A stretch of DNA of 64,000 bases from Pseudarthrobacter sp. IC2-21 (lineage in GTDB: Bacteria > Actinomycetota > Actinomycetes > Actinomycetales > Micrococcaceae). The notes under the pieces are model-generated. The model was not told the origin of the DNA. It made no database searches and saw only the letters and a program-made list of their open reading frames with translations. This document shows positions 38,421 through 46,534 of the stretch, piece by piece (the first letter of the stretch is position 1; each line of letters begins with the position of its first letter). The position numbers were made by a program, and so were the translations under genes. The stretch spans positions 3,348,001 through 3,412,000 of the forward strand of contig NZ_CP139145.1 of NCBI RefSeq assembly GCF_034048115.1, written 5' to 3'.

Positions 38421-38440
38421 TGTCACAGAATTCCGTGACA
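38421..38440. promoter_or_regulatory. 20-bp palindrome just upstream of the glycine riboswitch
   Basis: TGTCACAGAATTCCGTGACA is a palindrome except for one symmetric pair. It lies about 15 bp upstream of the first aptamer on the gcv strand, in the expected core-promoter region, so it may be a repressor or activator site adding to the riboswitch. No standard promoter hexamers are clear beside it. Confidence 0.5.
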
Positions 38441-38515
38441 CGCCTCACAGCTTATCCTGTCCCGGTGCCGCTCGCAATTCTCCGCACCGCGACGGCTGTC
38501 ACAACCCGACACCAA

Positions 38516-38582
38516 ACCAACGCGGGGTCACTTCCCGCCCAATATTTAGGGTTTATCGGGCGTGGAGTGACCCCGCGTTGGT
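38516..38582. repeat. Long inverted repeat (25-bp arms) between gcv leader and LapA-like gene
   Basis: Arms 38516-38540 and 38558-38582 share ACCAACGCGGGGTCACT and pair over 23 of 25 bases; the loop is AT-rich (17 nt). It follows the LapA-like gene's 3' end by about 20 bp on the other side of its stop and may act as a terminator-like element or a mobile palindrome. Confidence 0.7.
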
Positions 38583-38601
38583 GTAAGAAGTCCGCTCCTG
38601 G

Positions 38602-39060
38602 CTAAGCGTCGGTGCCCTTGCGCCGCCGCCGTTCGTTGTGCCGCAGCTGCAGGATGCGCGCTCCCCCGGCGATGGCCACCAGGATTCCGCCTCCGACGGC
38701 AGCAATGAAGAAGGCCACCCCCTGCGAGAGGCTGCCCTCCCAGACAAGGAACCTGACGGCGACCATGTCCTGGTTCTGGATGAAGAAAATGATCAGGAGC
38801 ACCAGCACCACGAGACTGACCGCCACCGCGCTCCAGATGACCGCCGCCCGCGTGGTGCGGGTGCCGTCAGCCGCGTTCCGCTGACCTCGAGCGGCAGGCT
38901 CGACTCGAGGAGCGGGCGTGACTGGAGGAGCGGGCGTGACTGGGGAGGCGGGCGTGGCGGGCCGGACAGCAGGCTGGGATGCTGAAGCGGGTTGGTCCGC
39001 AGGCCGGGACGTGGGGGTGGGAGGAACGTCTGACGGTTGCAGCGGTTCTTCTGAGCTCAT
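38602..39060 (-). CDS. LapA-domain membrane protein
   Basis: A 152-residue protein with a cytoplasmic Pro/Thr/Ala-rich N-terminus (residues 10-60, built from short repeats such as PASPVTPAPPVTPAP) and two membrane helices (about 73-93 and 115-137) joined by the LapA signature FFIQNQDMVAVRFLVWEGSLSQGVAF. A basic tail (RHNERRRRKG) ends it. LapA proteins organise membrane or envelope assembly; the actinobacterial function is unknown. ATG 39060 chosen over a frame open to 39195. Confidence 0.85.
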   Translation of the reverse strand: MSSEEPLQPSDVPPTPTSRPADQPASASQPAVRPATPASPVTPAPPVTPAPRVEPAARGQRNAADGTRTTRAAVIWSAVAVSLVVLVLLIIFFIQNQDMVAVRFLVWEGSLSQGVAFFIAAVGGGILVAIAGGARILQLRHNERRRRKGTDA

Positions 39061-39133
39061 AGCGCCATTGTCCCCCTCCGCGGGGGCTTTGACGGGCAAC
39101 CGGGCCGGTGGCCCGAAAGGCTCATCGATGCGG

Positions 39134-39718
39134 TCAGGCCGGGGCGTCGGCGGCCAACCGCTCGCCGTTGTAGAACTCCAGGCGCCAGCCGTCATTCACG
39201 TGATGGTGGGCCAGGTTGAGCACGGCGTTGTCGATGCTGTGCAGGCTCCGGCCGATGGCGCGGCTGAGGCTGACCCGCAGAAGTGTCCCGTGGGCCACCA
39301 CCAGGACACGCTGGCCGCGGAATTCCTCGGCCAGGGCTTCGAGCGCATTCAGCCCCCGGACGGCGGCGTCATCCTCGCTTTCGGCGCCCTGGAAACCGCC
39401 GGGAATGCGCAGGGCCTCCAGTTCGGGGCCCGCCTGCATGCCCTCCGCCAGCCCGAAGCTGCGCTCGGTGAGCTCCGGGACGTGCCGGGCCACGCTGAGC
39501 CCGAGCCCCTCCGCAATCAGGTTCGCCGTTTCAGCGGCCCGGCTGAGCGGTGAAGACACCACGGTGTCCCAGTCGTGGCCGGAAAGGTTGGCCACGGCAT
39601 CGCGCGCCTGGCCGCGGCCGACGTCATTCAAGGGAATGTCGGTGGCACCCTGGAGCCGGCGCTCGGCGTTCCAGTCGGTCTGGCCGTGGCGGACGAGGGC
39701 GAACGTCGTGAGGGTCAT
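39134..39718 (-). CDS. Histidine phosphatase family protein
   Basis: A 194-residue phosphoglycerate-mutase-like phosphatase. The catalytic motif is LVRHGQTDWN at the N-terminus; the second His lies in VLVVAHGTLLRVSL; TERSFGLAEGM supplies the usual glutamate. Substrate unknown (sugar phosphates, nucleotides or alpha-ribazole phosphate are usual). ATG 39718 chosen. It stands between the LapA-like gene and an esterase. Confidence 0.9.
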   Translation of the reverse strand: MTLTTFALVRHGQTDWNAERRLQGATDIPLNDVGRGQARDAVANLSGHDWDTVVSSPLSRAAETANLIAEGLGLSVARHVPELTERSFGLAEGMQAGPELEALRIPGGFQGAESEDDAAVRGLNALEALAEEFRGQRVLVVAHGTLLRVSLSRAIGRSLHSIDNAVLNLAHHHVNDGWRLEFYNGERLAADAPA

Positions 39719-39807
39719 GCCTTCCATTGTCCCCGACGGCGGCGCGTGCGCGGCAACGGCGGCGCGCGTGCGCGGCGCCCGTCCTGCCAACCCCGAAGGA
39801 GCCCGGG

Positions 39808-41109
39808 CTACGGCGCCCCCGGCCGCGAGAGTCCGAGCCGCGGATAGAGCACCTCGAACCCCTTGTTGAGGCCGCCGTTCAGCGCCCCGATGACGTGGCC
39901 GCCGTTGGGAACCTCGTAGTTGGTTACGGTCATTCCCGCGGCTGCGGCGGCCGCCCCCAGACGGCGGGACGCGTCCAGGTAGACGGGGTCATCCGTGGAC
40001 GCGGTGAAGATCGCGTCCATGTCGGGATAGGTCCGCTGCTTCATGATGTTGAGGGGCTTGACTGCGTCATAGGCTGCCTGGTTCCCGCCGAACACTTCGC
40101 GAAGGTTGGCCTCGGGCTCTTCCGCCCCCGGGTATTCCTCACCGGAGATATCCAGCACATTGCCCCAGGTTGAGGGGTATTTCGCGGCGAAGGAAATGGC
40201 GCACTGGCCGCCGTGGGAGTAACCGGCGATGGTCCAGTATTTGCGGTCGTCGATGATGTTCAGGTGGTGACGCGCCCAGTCCACAACGTCGCGGTTAATG
40301 AACGTCTCCGGCCGGCCGTGGAGGGGCGTGTCCAGGCAGAGGTTGTCAACAAAAGGGTCGCCCAGCTGGTCGGCCACGACGACGATCGGTGCCAGGCCGT
40401 CATGCTGGGAGGCGTAGGAGTTCAGGACAGCGGCCACATACTGGGGGTCCGGATCTCCCGGCTGGCCCATCATCAGCACCACCAGCGGAAGGGCGGGCGG
40501 GTTGGGAACCTGGGCCGCCGGGGGCAGGTAAAGCCCGGCCGGCCGGGATGCAAAGCCGGAAATCGTCGGCGGAATGACAACCTGGGCGGTGGTGCCTTCG
40601 GCCGGCAGCTCCGCCGGCGGCTTCCAGCTCTCCCACAGAGCCGCCTGGCGCGGGGCCGGAGTGTGAGGCTGCACGGGCTCCAGGTCCACCTTCGGCGCAA
40701 GGGAAATGCCAAGGAATGAGGCCACTGTGGGGTGCAGTCCGTAGAACGCGTTGATTCCCAGCGTCGCGGTGAGGGCAAACAGCAGGGCCCCCACGCAGGC
40801 CAGAACCTTCCGCCAGGGACGTGACTTGCGCAGATTGGCCCCGCAGACCCCCAGCCCGGCGAAGAACAGCAGGACCCAGATCCGGACATGCCACCCCAGC
40901 GGGCCGCCGAAAGCGTGCAGGAGGCGTTCCGCAACCAAGAGGACCACGGCCCCCACCAAGGCGCCCGCAGCTCCTGCCCGCCAGGTAACCACCGCCACAC
41001 GCCGCGGCCGGCGCAGCAGAAGGACCGCGCCGCAGACAGCACTGAGCACGTAGCAAACCACAATCAGTGGGCCTTCAACGATATTGAGGGCCAGAAGGGA
41101 TGAATCCAT
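39808..41109 (-). CDS. Membrane-anchored esterase-family (alpha/beta hydrolase) protein
   Basis: A 433-residue protein with about four N-terminal membrane helices (to residue 135) and an extracytoplasmic esterase domain of the EstD/antigen-85 kind. The nucleophile elbow is GYSHGG; the acid is probably in TASTDDPVYLD and the catalytic His in PNGGHVIGALNGG. Known relatives in corynebacteria and mycobacteria transfer acyl groups or deacylate envelope glycans. Exact substrate unknown. The start at ATG 41109 opens directly into the first helix. Confidence 0.85.
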   Translation of the reverse strand: MDSSLLALNIVEGPLIVVCYVLSAVCGAVLLLRRPRRVAVVTWRAGAAGALVGAVVLLVAERLLHAFGGPLGWHVRIWVLLFFAGLGVCGANLRKSRPWRKVLACVGALLFALTATLGINAFYGLHPTVASFLGISLAPKVDLEPVQPHTPAPRQAALWESWKPPAELPAEGTTAQVVIPPTISGFASRPAGLYLPPAAQVPNPPALPLVVLMMGQPGDPDPQYVAAVLNSYASQHDGLAPIVVVADQLGDPFVDNLCLDTPLHGRPETFINRDVVDWARHHLNIIDDRKYWTIAGYSHGGQCAISFAAKYPSTWGNVLDISGEEYPGAEEPEANLREVFGGNQAAYDAVKPLNIMKQRTYPDMDAIFTASTDDPVYLDASRRLGAAAAAAGMTVTNYEVPNGGHVIGALNGGLNKGFEVLYPRLGLSRPGAP

Positions 41110-41202
41110 GTCACCTAGTGAATCGTCGGGGTGCCGCTCACCCGCCCGATGATACCCGGCCGGTCAAAAGTAAATCGACTGGCACCAGCAGAGTGCGGAA
41201 GC

Positions 41203-42363
41203 TCAGCGGGCATCACTGGCAGGATCGCTTCCCACTGCCGGCACCACGGTGACCGAACCGAGGTTGCGCAGGGAACCGCGCGCCTTCGCTTCCAGCTCAT
41301 GTGCGACGGCGGCGAACTCCCCCAGGTGCGTGCCGGCGGCGGCCGGGACCGTGATTTCCGCGTGCAGGCGGTGGCCGCTCCATCGCAGCCGCGAGGAGCT
41401 TCCGGCCGGGGCAGTCTCCGCGACCAGGGCGGCCAACCGGTCCGTCAGGGAAGGATCGACGCCGTCCAGCAGCCGGCGGCCGACGTCGCGGACGGTGCCC
41501 CACAGCAGGACGCCGATCGCCACCGAAATGACCAGGCCCACGATGGGATCCGCCAGCGGGAAGCCCAGCCAGATGCCGACGACGCCCGCTACCACGGCCA
41601 GCGAGGTGAACCCGTCCGTCCGGGCGTGGATGCCGTCCGCCAGCAGCGCCGCCGAGCCGATCCGGCGGCCCACCCGGATCCGGTAGATGGCCACGAGCTC
41701 ATTGCCGGCAAAGCCCACCAGCCCTGCCGCCAGCACCCAGCCGAGGTTGTGCACGGGCTGCGGCTCAAAGAAACGGCGGATGGATTCGACGGCGGCAACC
41801 ACCGCTGAAAGGGCGATCATGGCCACGATGAACAGGCCGGCCAGGTCCTCGGCCTTGCCCAGGCCGTAGGTGAAGGTCCGGGAGGCGGGCCTGCGTCCGA
41901 GCATGAACGCGATCCACAGCGGGACCGCCGTGAGGGCATCGGAGAAGTTGTGGACCGTGTCCGCCAGCAGCGCCACGGATCCGCTGATCAGGACGATGGC
42001 CAGCTGGAACACTGAGGTGGCGCCGAGGCCAACCATCGAGATCTTGACGGCCCGGATGCCCTGCGCGCTGCTCTCGAGCGCGTCATCCACCGAGTCGGCG
42101 GAATCGTGCGAGTGCGGGACGAACACCTCGTGAAGCCAGCCTTTGAAGCCGGTGGCGTGGTGATGGCCATGATCGTCGTGGCTGTGCTCGTGGTGGTGAT
42201 CATGATCTTCATGGGGGTGATCGTGCTGGTGATCGGCGCCATGGTGATCCGGGCTGTGGTGATCGTGGCCGTGGCGCGCGTCCTCCGGGTGGTGAGGGCC
42301 GCCGTCGTGCGTTTCCGGGTGCAGATGCTGATGACTGCCGGTACCTGCCTGCTCGGGGCTCAT
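41203..42363 (-). CDS. Cation diffusion facilitator (zinc/cobalt-type exporter)
   Basis: A 386-residue CDF exporter that removes divalent metals using protons. The first 75 residues are extremely His-rich (HGHDHHSPDHHGADHQHDH), then six helices follow; the metal site HxxxD...  is seen in TVHNFSDALTAVP and in GIHARTDGFTSLA. The C-terminal cytoplasmic domain is present. Its ATG overlaps the stop of the ArsR-type repressor gene by 4 bp, so the repressor and exporter form one operon. Confidence 0.93.
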   Translation of the reverse strand: MSPEQAGTGSHQHLHPETHDGGPHHPEDARHGHDHHSPDHHGADHQHDHPHEDHDHHHEHSHDDHGHHHATGFKGWLHEVFVPHSHDSADSVDDALESSAQGIRAVKISMVGLGATSVFQLAIVLISGSVALLADTVHNFSDALTAVPLWIAFMLGRRPASRTFTYGLGKAEDLAGLFIVAMIALSAVVAAVESIRRFFEPQPVHNLGWVLAAGLVGFAGNELVAIYRIRVGRRIGSAALLADGIHARTDGFTSLAVVAGVVGIWLGFPLADPIVGLVISVAIGVLLWGTVRDVGRRLLDGVDPSLTDRLAALVAETAPAGSSSRLRWSGHRLHAEITVPAAAGTHLGEFAAVAHELEAKARGSLRNLGSVTVVPAVGSDPASDAR

Positions 42364-42734
42364 TCGCCGGCCTCCCGCGGAGCATGGGGGGCCATGCCAT
42401 GGTTGGGGGCCGTCCCCAGGGAGTGCTCCGCCTGATGGATCGCGTCCGCCACCAACTGCCAGACGTGCGCGTTTTGCAGCCGGTAGAAGACCTTGGTGCC
42501 CTCCTGGCGGGTGGCCACCAGCCGGGCCAGCCGCATCTTGGCCAGGTGCTGCGACACCGCAGCCGGGGATTTTTCGGCGATCTCAGCGAGCGCGTTGACC
42601 GGAAGCTCGCCGTCGCGGAGGGCCAGGATCATCCGTACGCGGGTGGCATCGGCCAGCATGGCAAAGACTTCCACGGCCAGCTCCACGTACTGACTGTCCG
42701 GCGCCAGCACGGAAGTCTTCATATCTGCATTCAT
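42360..42734 (-). CDS. ArsR/SmtB-family metal-responsive repressor
   Basis: A 124-residue winged-helix repressor: FAMLADATRVRMILALRDGE, then LAEIAEKSPAAVSQHLAKMRLARL and TRQEGTKVFYRLQN. The C-terminus has His residues (HQAEHSLGTAPNHGMAPH) suited to an alpha5-type metal site. ATG 42734 chosen, with ATG 42722 as alternative; no ribosome site is seen, so it may be leaderless. It overlaps the CDF gene and likely controls it in response to zinc, cobalt or nickel. Confidence 0.9.
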   Translation of the reverse strand: MNADMKTSVLAPDSQYVELAVEVFAMLADATRVRMILALRDGELPVNALAEIAEKSPAAVSQHLAKMRLARLVATRQEGTKVFYRLQNAHVWQLVADAIHQAEHSLGTAPNHGMAPHAPREAGE

Positions 42735-42743
42735 ACGCAGATA
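42722..42743. promoter_or_regulatory. ArsR-type operator overlapping the repressor's start codon
   Basis: TATCTGC and GCAGATA flank eight bases (ATTCATAC) and cover the start of the repressor gene, the usual site for autorepression by SmtB-like proteins. The half-sites resemble, but do not equal, known SmtB-family sites; the assignment is inferred from position and symmetry. Confidence 0.5.
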
Positions 42744-42776
42744 ATGACACAGCAGGACCTGCTGCGCCAAATGCCA

Positions 42777-43475
42777 TTAAGGGCGGTTTGCGTTCACATC
42801 ACTTCGCGCGGCCCCCGCGGCCCCCGCGGCCGCCTTCGGCCACGCCAGCATGCGCTGGACGGCCTCTTCCAGCCCAGCGGCGCCGTCCGGGCGCTCGGCC
42901 AGTGCCACCAACTCCGCTGCAACCAAAGCCAGTTTGATGTTGCGGCGGCTGCTGTCGCTGACGAGAAGCTGGAACGCATCATCGGAACCGATCAGGAGCT
43001 TCCCCATCAGCATGCCCCGGGCCAGGTCGATGACGGTCCGGGTTGACGTGGCGGCAACCACGGCATCGCGTGCTGTCTGCTCCGTCTCCCGACGCAGCGT
43101 GGAGGTCAGGTCCAGCGTGACGCCTTCCACCGCCGTGATGTTTCCTTCGTCATCCCGGATCGCGTCGCCCGAGGTGAGGACGTGGCGGACGCGGCCCTGG
43201 GCGTCGATGATCCGGTGATACGTGCAGAAGTAGCCGCCGGCCGTGCTGATCTTCTCCCCGATGTCCTTGCACCAGGGCCTGTCCTCCGGGTGCTTGTGGG
43301 AGTACATCAGGGCCAAGGTGGGAACAACCTCGCCGCGCTGGTAGCCGTGGACCTGGTACATGCCGTCGGACCACTCCGCCGTCTGTGCCGGCAACTCCAC
43401 GCGGAACGTGCCCGCCAGGCATTGTTCGGCACCAAGTGCACTCGAATAAGTCATGGGGCTGTTGAGCCGAGCCAT
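42777..43475 (-). CDS. PAS-ANTAR domain regulator
   Basis: A 232-residue protein: PAS fold (about 25-130; WSDGMYQVHGYQRGEVVPTLA, then YHRIIDAQGRVRHVLTSGDA) with an ANTAR domain (about 145-200; STRTVIDLARGMLMGKLLIG). The C-terminal tail is Ala-rich. GGAGG lies six bases before ATG 43475. Such proteins sense a cofactor or redox state and antiterminate RNAs. It lies between the metal exporter operon and the copper ATPase. Third ANTAR protein in the window. Confidence 0.86.
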   Translation of the reverse strand: MARLNSPMTYSSALGAEQCLAGTFRVELPAQTAEWSDGMYQVHGYQRGEVVPTLALMYSHKHPEDRPWCKDIGEKISTAGGYFCTYHRIIDAQGRVRHVLTSGDAIRDDEGNITAVEGVTLDLTSTLRRETEQTARDAVVAATSTRTVIDLARGMLMGKLLIGSDDAFQLLVSDSSRRNIKLALVAAELVALAERPDGAAGLEEAVQRMLAWPKAAAGAAGAARSDVNANRP

Positions 43476-43801
43476 GGGGTACCTCCAAAATTCTCCAGCC
43501 GTCGCCATTGGCGGCCGCGATCCTGCAATCTTGCCACTACCATGCAGGTATATGCACTCCCGGCAGCTCCGTTCGTTCGGTATGACGCCGCCTTCAAGCC
43601 AGCGAGAAAGCCCGAAATAGGGCGCCTGCGCCACGCTTCAACCACCCCCGGCGACCCGGAACCGCTTGACTCTAATACCCCCTAGGGGTATGTTCGGAAG
43701 TGTTGTCAGTGAAGTGGTATGTCCAGGCGATGCCCCGCACCGCCGTCACAGCCGTTCAACCCCAGCGCCCATCACTTCCTCGCCAAGGAATGGAAACTGA
43801 C
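43476..43801. other. Divergent region before the copper ATPase
   Basis: Contains the CsoR-type box and promoter described below. A frame opens at 43700 and is in phase with the ATPase, but no ribosome site supports that start. Otherwise nothing is recognised. Confidence 0.6.
43666..43694 (+). promoter_or_regulatory. Copper-responsive promoter with CsoR box
   Basis: A -35 TTGACT (43666-43671) and a -10 TATGTT (43689-43694) are separated by 17 bp, and the palindrome TACCCCCTAGGGGTA (43676-43690) fills the spacer. This is the known binding pattern of CsoR copper repressors. No csoR gene is present in the window. Confidence 0.85.
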
Positions 43802-45943
43802 ATGGAACACCACAACCACCAGCATCCCGCCGGCCAGCTCGGCGTGCAGGGCCAGGACGATGCACCGGCGCACGTCCACACCCAGCCTGATGCCCCGGTC
43901 CACTCGCACCACGGCGCGCCCGGCATGCCCGACGACGACCATACCGTCCACACCCACGGCCAGCACGCCGGCCACAGCACGGCCATGTTCAAGAACCGCT
44001 TCTGGCTCACCCTGGTCCTCGCGCTGCCCGTGGTGTACTTCAGCCCCATGGTGGGCCACCTGCTGGGCTACATGCCGCCGGAGTTCCCGGGCTCTGCCTG
44101 GATTCCCGCCGTGCTGGGCACCGTCATTTTCTTCTACGGCGGCCAGCCGTTCCTGCGGGGCGGCGCCCAGGAACTGAAGGACCGCCAGCCGGGCATGATG
44201 CTGCTGATCGCCATGGCAATCAGCGTGGCGTTTGCCGCGTCCTGGATCACCAGCCTGGGAATCGGCGGGTTCGACCTGGACTTCTGGTGGGAACTGGCCC
44301 TGCTGGTGGCCATCATGCTCCTGGGTCACTGGATTGAAATGCGCGCCCTCGGCTCGGCCCAGGGCGCGCTGGATGCCCTCGCCGCGCTGCTGCCCGATGA
44401 GGCGGACCGCGTCACCGACGGCGTCACGGAGACAGTGCCCGTCTCCGAACTGCGGGAAGGCGACATTGTCCTGGTCCGCTCCGGGGCCCGGATGCCGGCC
44501 GACGGAACCGTGGTGGACGGCCAGGCCGAATTCGACGAATCCATGATCACAGGCGAATCCAGGACCGTGCCCCGGACCGTGGGCGACGCCGTGGTGGCCG
44601 GAACCGTGGCCACGGACAACAGCGTCCGCGTCCAGGTGACCGCCGTGGGCGACAATACGGCCCTGGCCGGGATCCAGCGCCTCGTGGCGGAAGCCCAGGC
44701 CTCGTCCTCGAAGGCCCAGGCCCTGGCCGACCGCGCCGCGGCCTTCCTGTTTTACTTCGCGGCCGGCGCCGGCGTCATCACGTTCATCGTCTGGACCCTG
44801 CTGGGCAGTGTGCCCGAGGCCGTCACCCGCACCGTCACCGTCCTGGTGATTGCCTGCCCGCACGCCCTGGGCCTGGCGATTCCGCTGGTGATCGCCATCT
44901 CCACCGAACAGGCAGCCCGGGCCGGCGTGCTGATCAAGAACCGCATGGCGCTCGAACGCATGCGCACTATCGACGTGGTGATGTTCGACAAAACCGGCAC
45001 CCTGACCACCGGCGAACCCGACCTCAAGGACATCGCCGTGGCGCCCGGCGGGGACAACGACCGCCTGCTGGCCCTGGCCGCCGCCGTGGAATCCGACAGC
45101 GAACATCCCATTGCCCGCGCCATCGTCCGGGCCGCGAACCAGCGGAACCTCACGCTGCCTGCCGCCAGTGACTTCAGCTCGCTCACCGGACGCGGCGTCC
45201 GTGCCAGCGTGGACGGACGCATGGTCCACGTCGGCGGACCCGCGCTCCTGCGCGAGCTCGGCGTCGTCGTCCCTGAATCCCTGGCGCGGTCCACCCAGGC
45301 CTGGATGGACCGCGGCGCCGCCGTGCTGCACGTGATCGACGGCGGCCAGGTGCTGGGTGCCGTGAGCCTGGAAGATGCCGTCCGGGCCGAGTCGCGGCAG
45401 GCCGTGGCCGCCCTGCAGAACCGCGGCGTCAAGGTGGGCATGATCACCGGCGATGCGCACCAGGTGGCCCGCGCCGTGGCGGAGGAGCTGCACATCGACG
45501 AGGTGTTCGCGGAGGTCCTGCCCGCGGACAAGGACAAGAAGGTGGCGGAGCTGCAGTCCCGAGGGCTCAAGGTGGCCATGGTGGGCGACGGCGTCAACGA
45601 CTCCCCCGCGCTCGCCCGGGCTGAAGTGGGAATCGCCATCGGCGCCGGAACCGACGTTGCCATGGAATCAGCGGGGGTGGTCCTGGCCGGGAACGATCCC
45701 CGGGCGGTGCTGTCCATGCTGGACCTCTCCCGGGCCAGCTACCGCAAGATGTGGCAGAACCTGGTGTGGGCCACCGGCTACAACATCCTGGCTGTACCGC
45801 TGGCCGCCGGCGTCCTGGCCTTCGCCGGCGTGATGCTCTCCCCCGCCGCCGGCGCGGTGCTGATGTCCGTTTCCACCATCGTGGTGGCCCTCAACGCCCA
45901 GCTGCTGCGGCGCATCAAGCTCAACCCCGCCGAGGTCCAATGA
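43802..45943 (+). CDS. copB: CopB-type heavy-metal P-type ATPase (CPH motif)
   Basis: A 713-residue P1B ATPase pumping copper or silver out of the cytoplasm. The N-terminus is His-rich rather than a CxxC metal domain. Motifs: TGES (about 250-253), CPH in LVIACPHALGLAI (352-354), DKTGT (396-400) and GDGVNDSPALA. CPH marks the CopB subgroup that prefers Cu2+ or Ag. ATG 43802 chosen; ATG 43790 and a frame from 43700 exist. Transcribed from the CsoR-boxed promoter. The next gene's start overlaps its stop (ATGA). Confidence 0.93.
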   Translation: MEHHNHQHPAGQLGVQGQDDAPAHVHTQPDAPVHSHHGAPGMPDDDHTVHTHGQHAGHSTAMFKNRFWLTLVLALPVVYFSPMVGHLLGYMPPEFPGSAWIPAVLGTVIFFYGGQPFLRGGAQELKDRQPGMMLLIAMAISVAFAASWITSLGIGGFDLDFWWELALLVAIMLLGHWIEMRALGSAQGALDALAALLPDEADRVTDGVTETVPVSELREGDIVLVRSGARMPADGTVVDGQAEFDESMITGESRTVPRTVGDAVVAGTVATDNSVRVQVTAVGDNTALAGIQRLVAEAQASSSKAQALADRAAAFLFYFAAGAGVITFIVWTLLGSVPEAVTRTVTVLVIACPHALGLAIPLVIAISTEQAARAGVLIKNRMALERMRTIDVVMFDKTGTLTTGEPDLKDIAVAPGGDNDRLLALAAAVESDSEHPIARAIVRAANQRNLTLPAASDFSSLTGRGVRASVDGRMVHVGGPALLRELGVVVPESLARSTQAWMDRGAAVLHVIDGGQVLGAVSLEDAVRAESRQAVAALQNRGVKVGMITGDAHQVARAVAEELHIDEVFAEVLPADKDKKVAELQSRGLKVAMVGDGVNDSPALARAEVGIAIGAGTDVAMESAGVVLAGNDPRAVLSMLDLSRASYRKMWQNLVWATGYNILAVPLAAGVLAFAGVMLSPAAGAVLMSVSTIVVALNAQLLRRIKLNPAEVQ

Positions 45944-46479
45944 AACGCTCTCTCACTTACCGCGGGTTTTTCCCCAACGCTCTCTCATTTAATGCGGGCT
46001 TTTCCCAAACGCTCCTGCAGCGTGGCGCCCTGGCAGCGGCGGTGCTCGCAATCATCGCCGGGCTCTTCGGCATGCACGTGATGACCGGCAATCACGCCGC
46101 CCACGGCCAGCACGCCGCAGCGGTGCAGGTAAGTGACGGCCACGCTCAAGCGGTCCACACGAACGTGCTCGACGCCGGGGCTGAACACGCCGTGGCAGGG
46201 CACCCGGATGCCGTGCACCCGGATGCCGTGCACACTAAGAGCGCCGTGCACCCGGACGCCGCCGGGGCCACCTCCTGCGCAGGGTGGTGCCACCGCGTCC
46301 AGGAAACCGGGGCCGCCTGTGTACCGTCGGCCAAGGCCGGCGCGCTGACGGTGTTCCCGCCCCACGAAAGCAGCCTGGACGTCGCGGCGGCACCCGGAAC
46401 CCGCACCGGTCCGGCCGTCGCGTATGCCCACACTCCCCCGAGCCCAACACCCTGCGAACTGTCCATCAGCCGGACGTAA
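45940..46479 (+). CDS. His-rich small secreted/membrane protein (DUF6153-like)
   Basis: A 179-residue protein with one hydrophobic segment (AALAAAVLAIIAGLFGMHVM) near its N-terminus and an exported His-rich domain including tandem HPDAVHPDAVH and two Cys-containing motifs (CAGWCH, CELS). It resembles actinobacterial DUF6153, thought to bind metal. The first 25 residues (MKRSLTYRGFFPNALSFN...) are encoded by the 32-bp repeat element. ATG 45940 overlaps the copB stop and has GAGG five bases upstream, so it is translated with the ATPase. Confidence 0.78.
   Translation: MKRSLTYRGFFPNALSFNAGFSQTLLQRGALAAAVLAIIAGLFGMHVMTGNHAAHGQHAAAVQVSDGHAQAVHTNVLDAGAEHAVAGHPDAVHPDAVHTKSAVHPDAAGATSCAGWCHRVQETGAACVPSAKAGALTVFPPHESSLDVAAAPGTRTGPAVAYAHTPPSPTPCELSISRT
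45945..46014 (-). repeat. 32-bp tandem repeat, locus B (inverted orientation, inside a gene)
   Basis: Read on the minus strand, cores end at 45945, 45977 and 46009 (the third is only six bases), exactly 32 bp apart. The block forms the first codons of the His-rich gene beside copB. Confidence 0.9.
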
Positions 46480-46534
46480 ACCGGAACTGCGTCACCACAC
46501 CACCACCAGTTCCCCACGTTTGAAGGACCCTTCC

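Noticed and set aside
43772..45493. 573-codon minus-strand frame opposite copB
   Set aside because: The P-type ATPase has all motifs on the plus strand; the antisense frame is His/Gly/Gln-rich noise.
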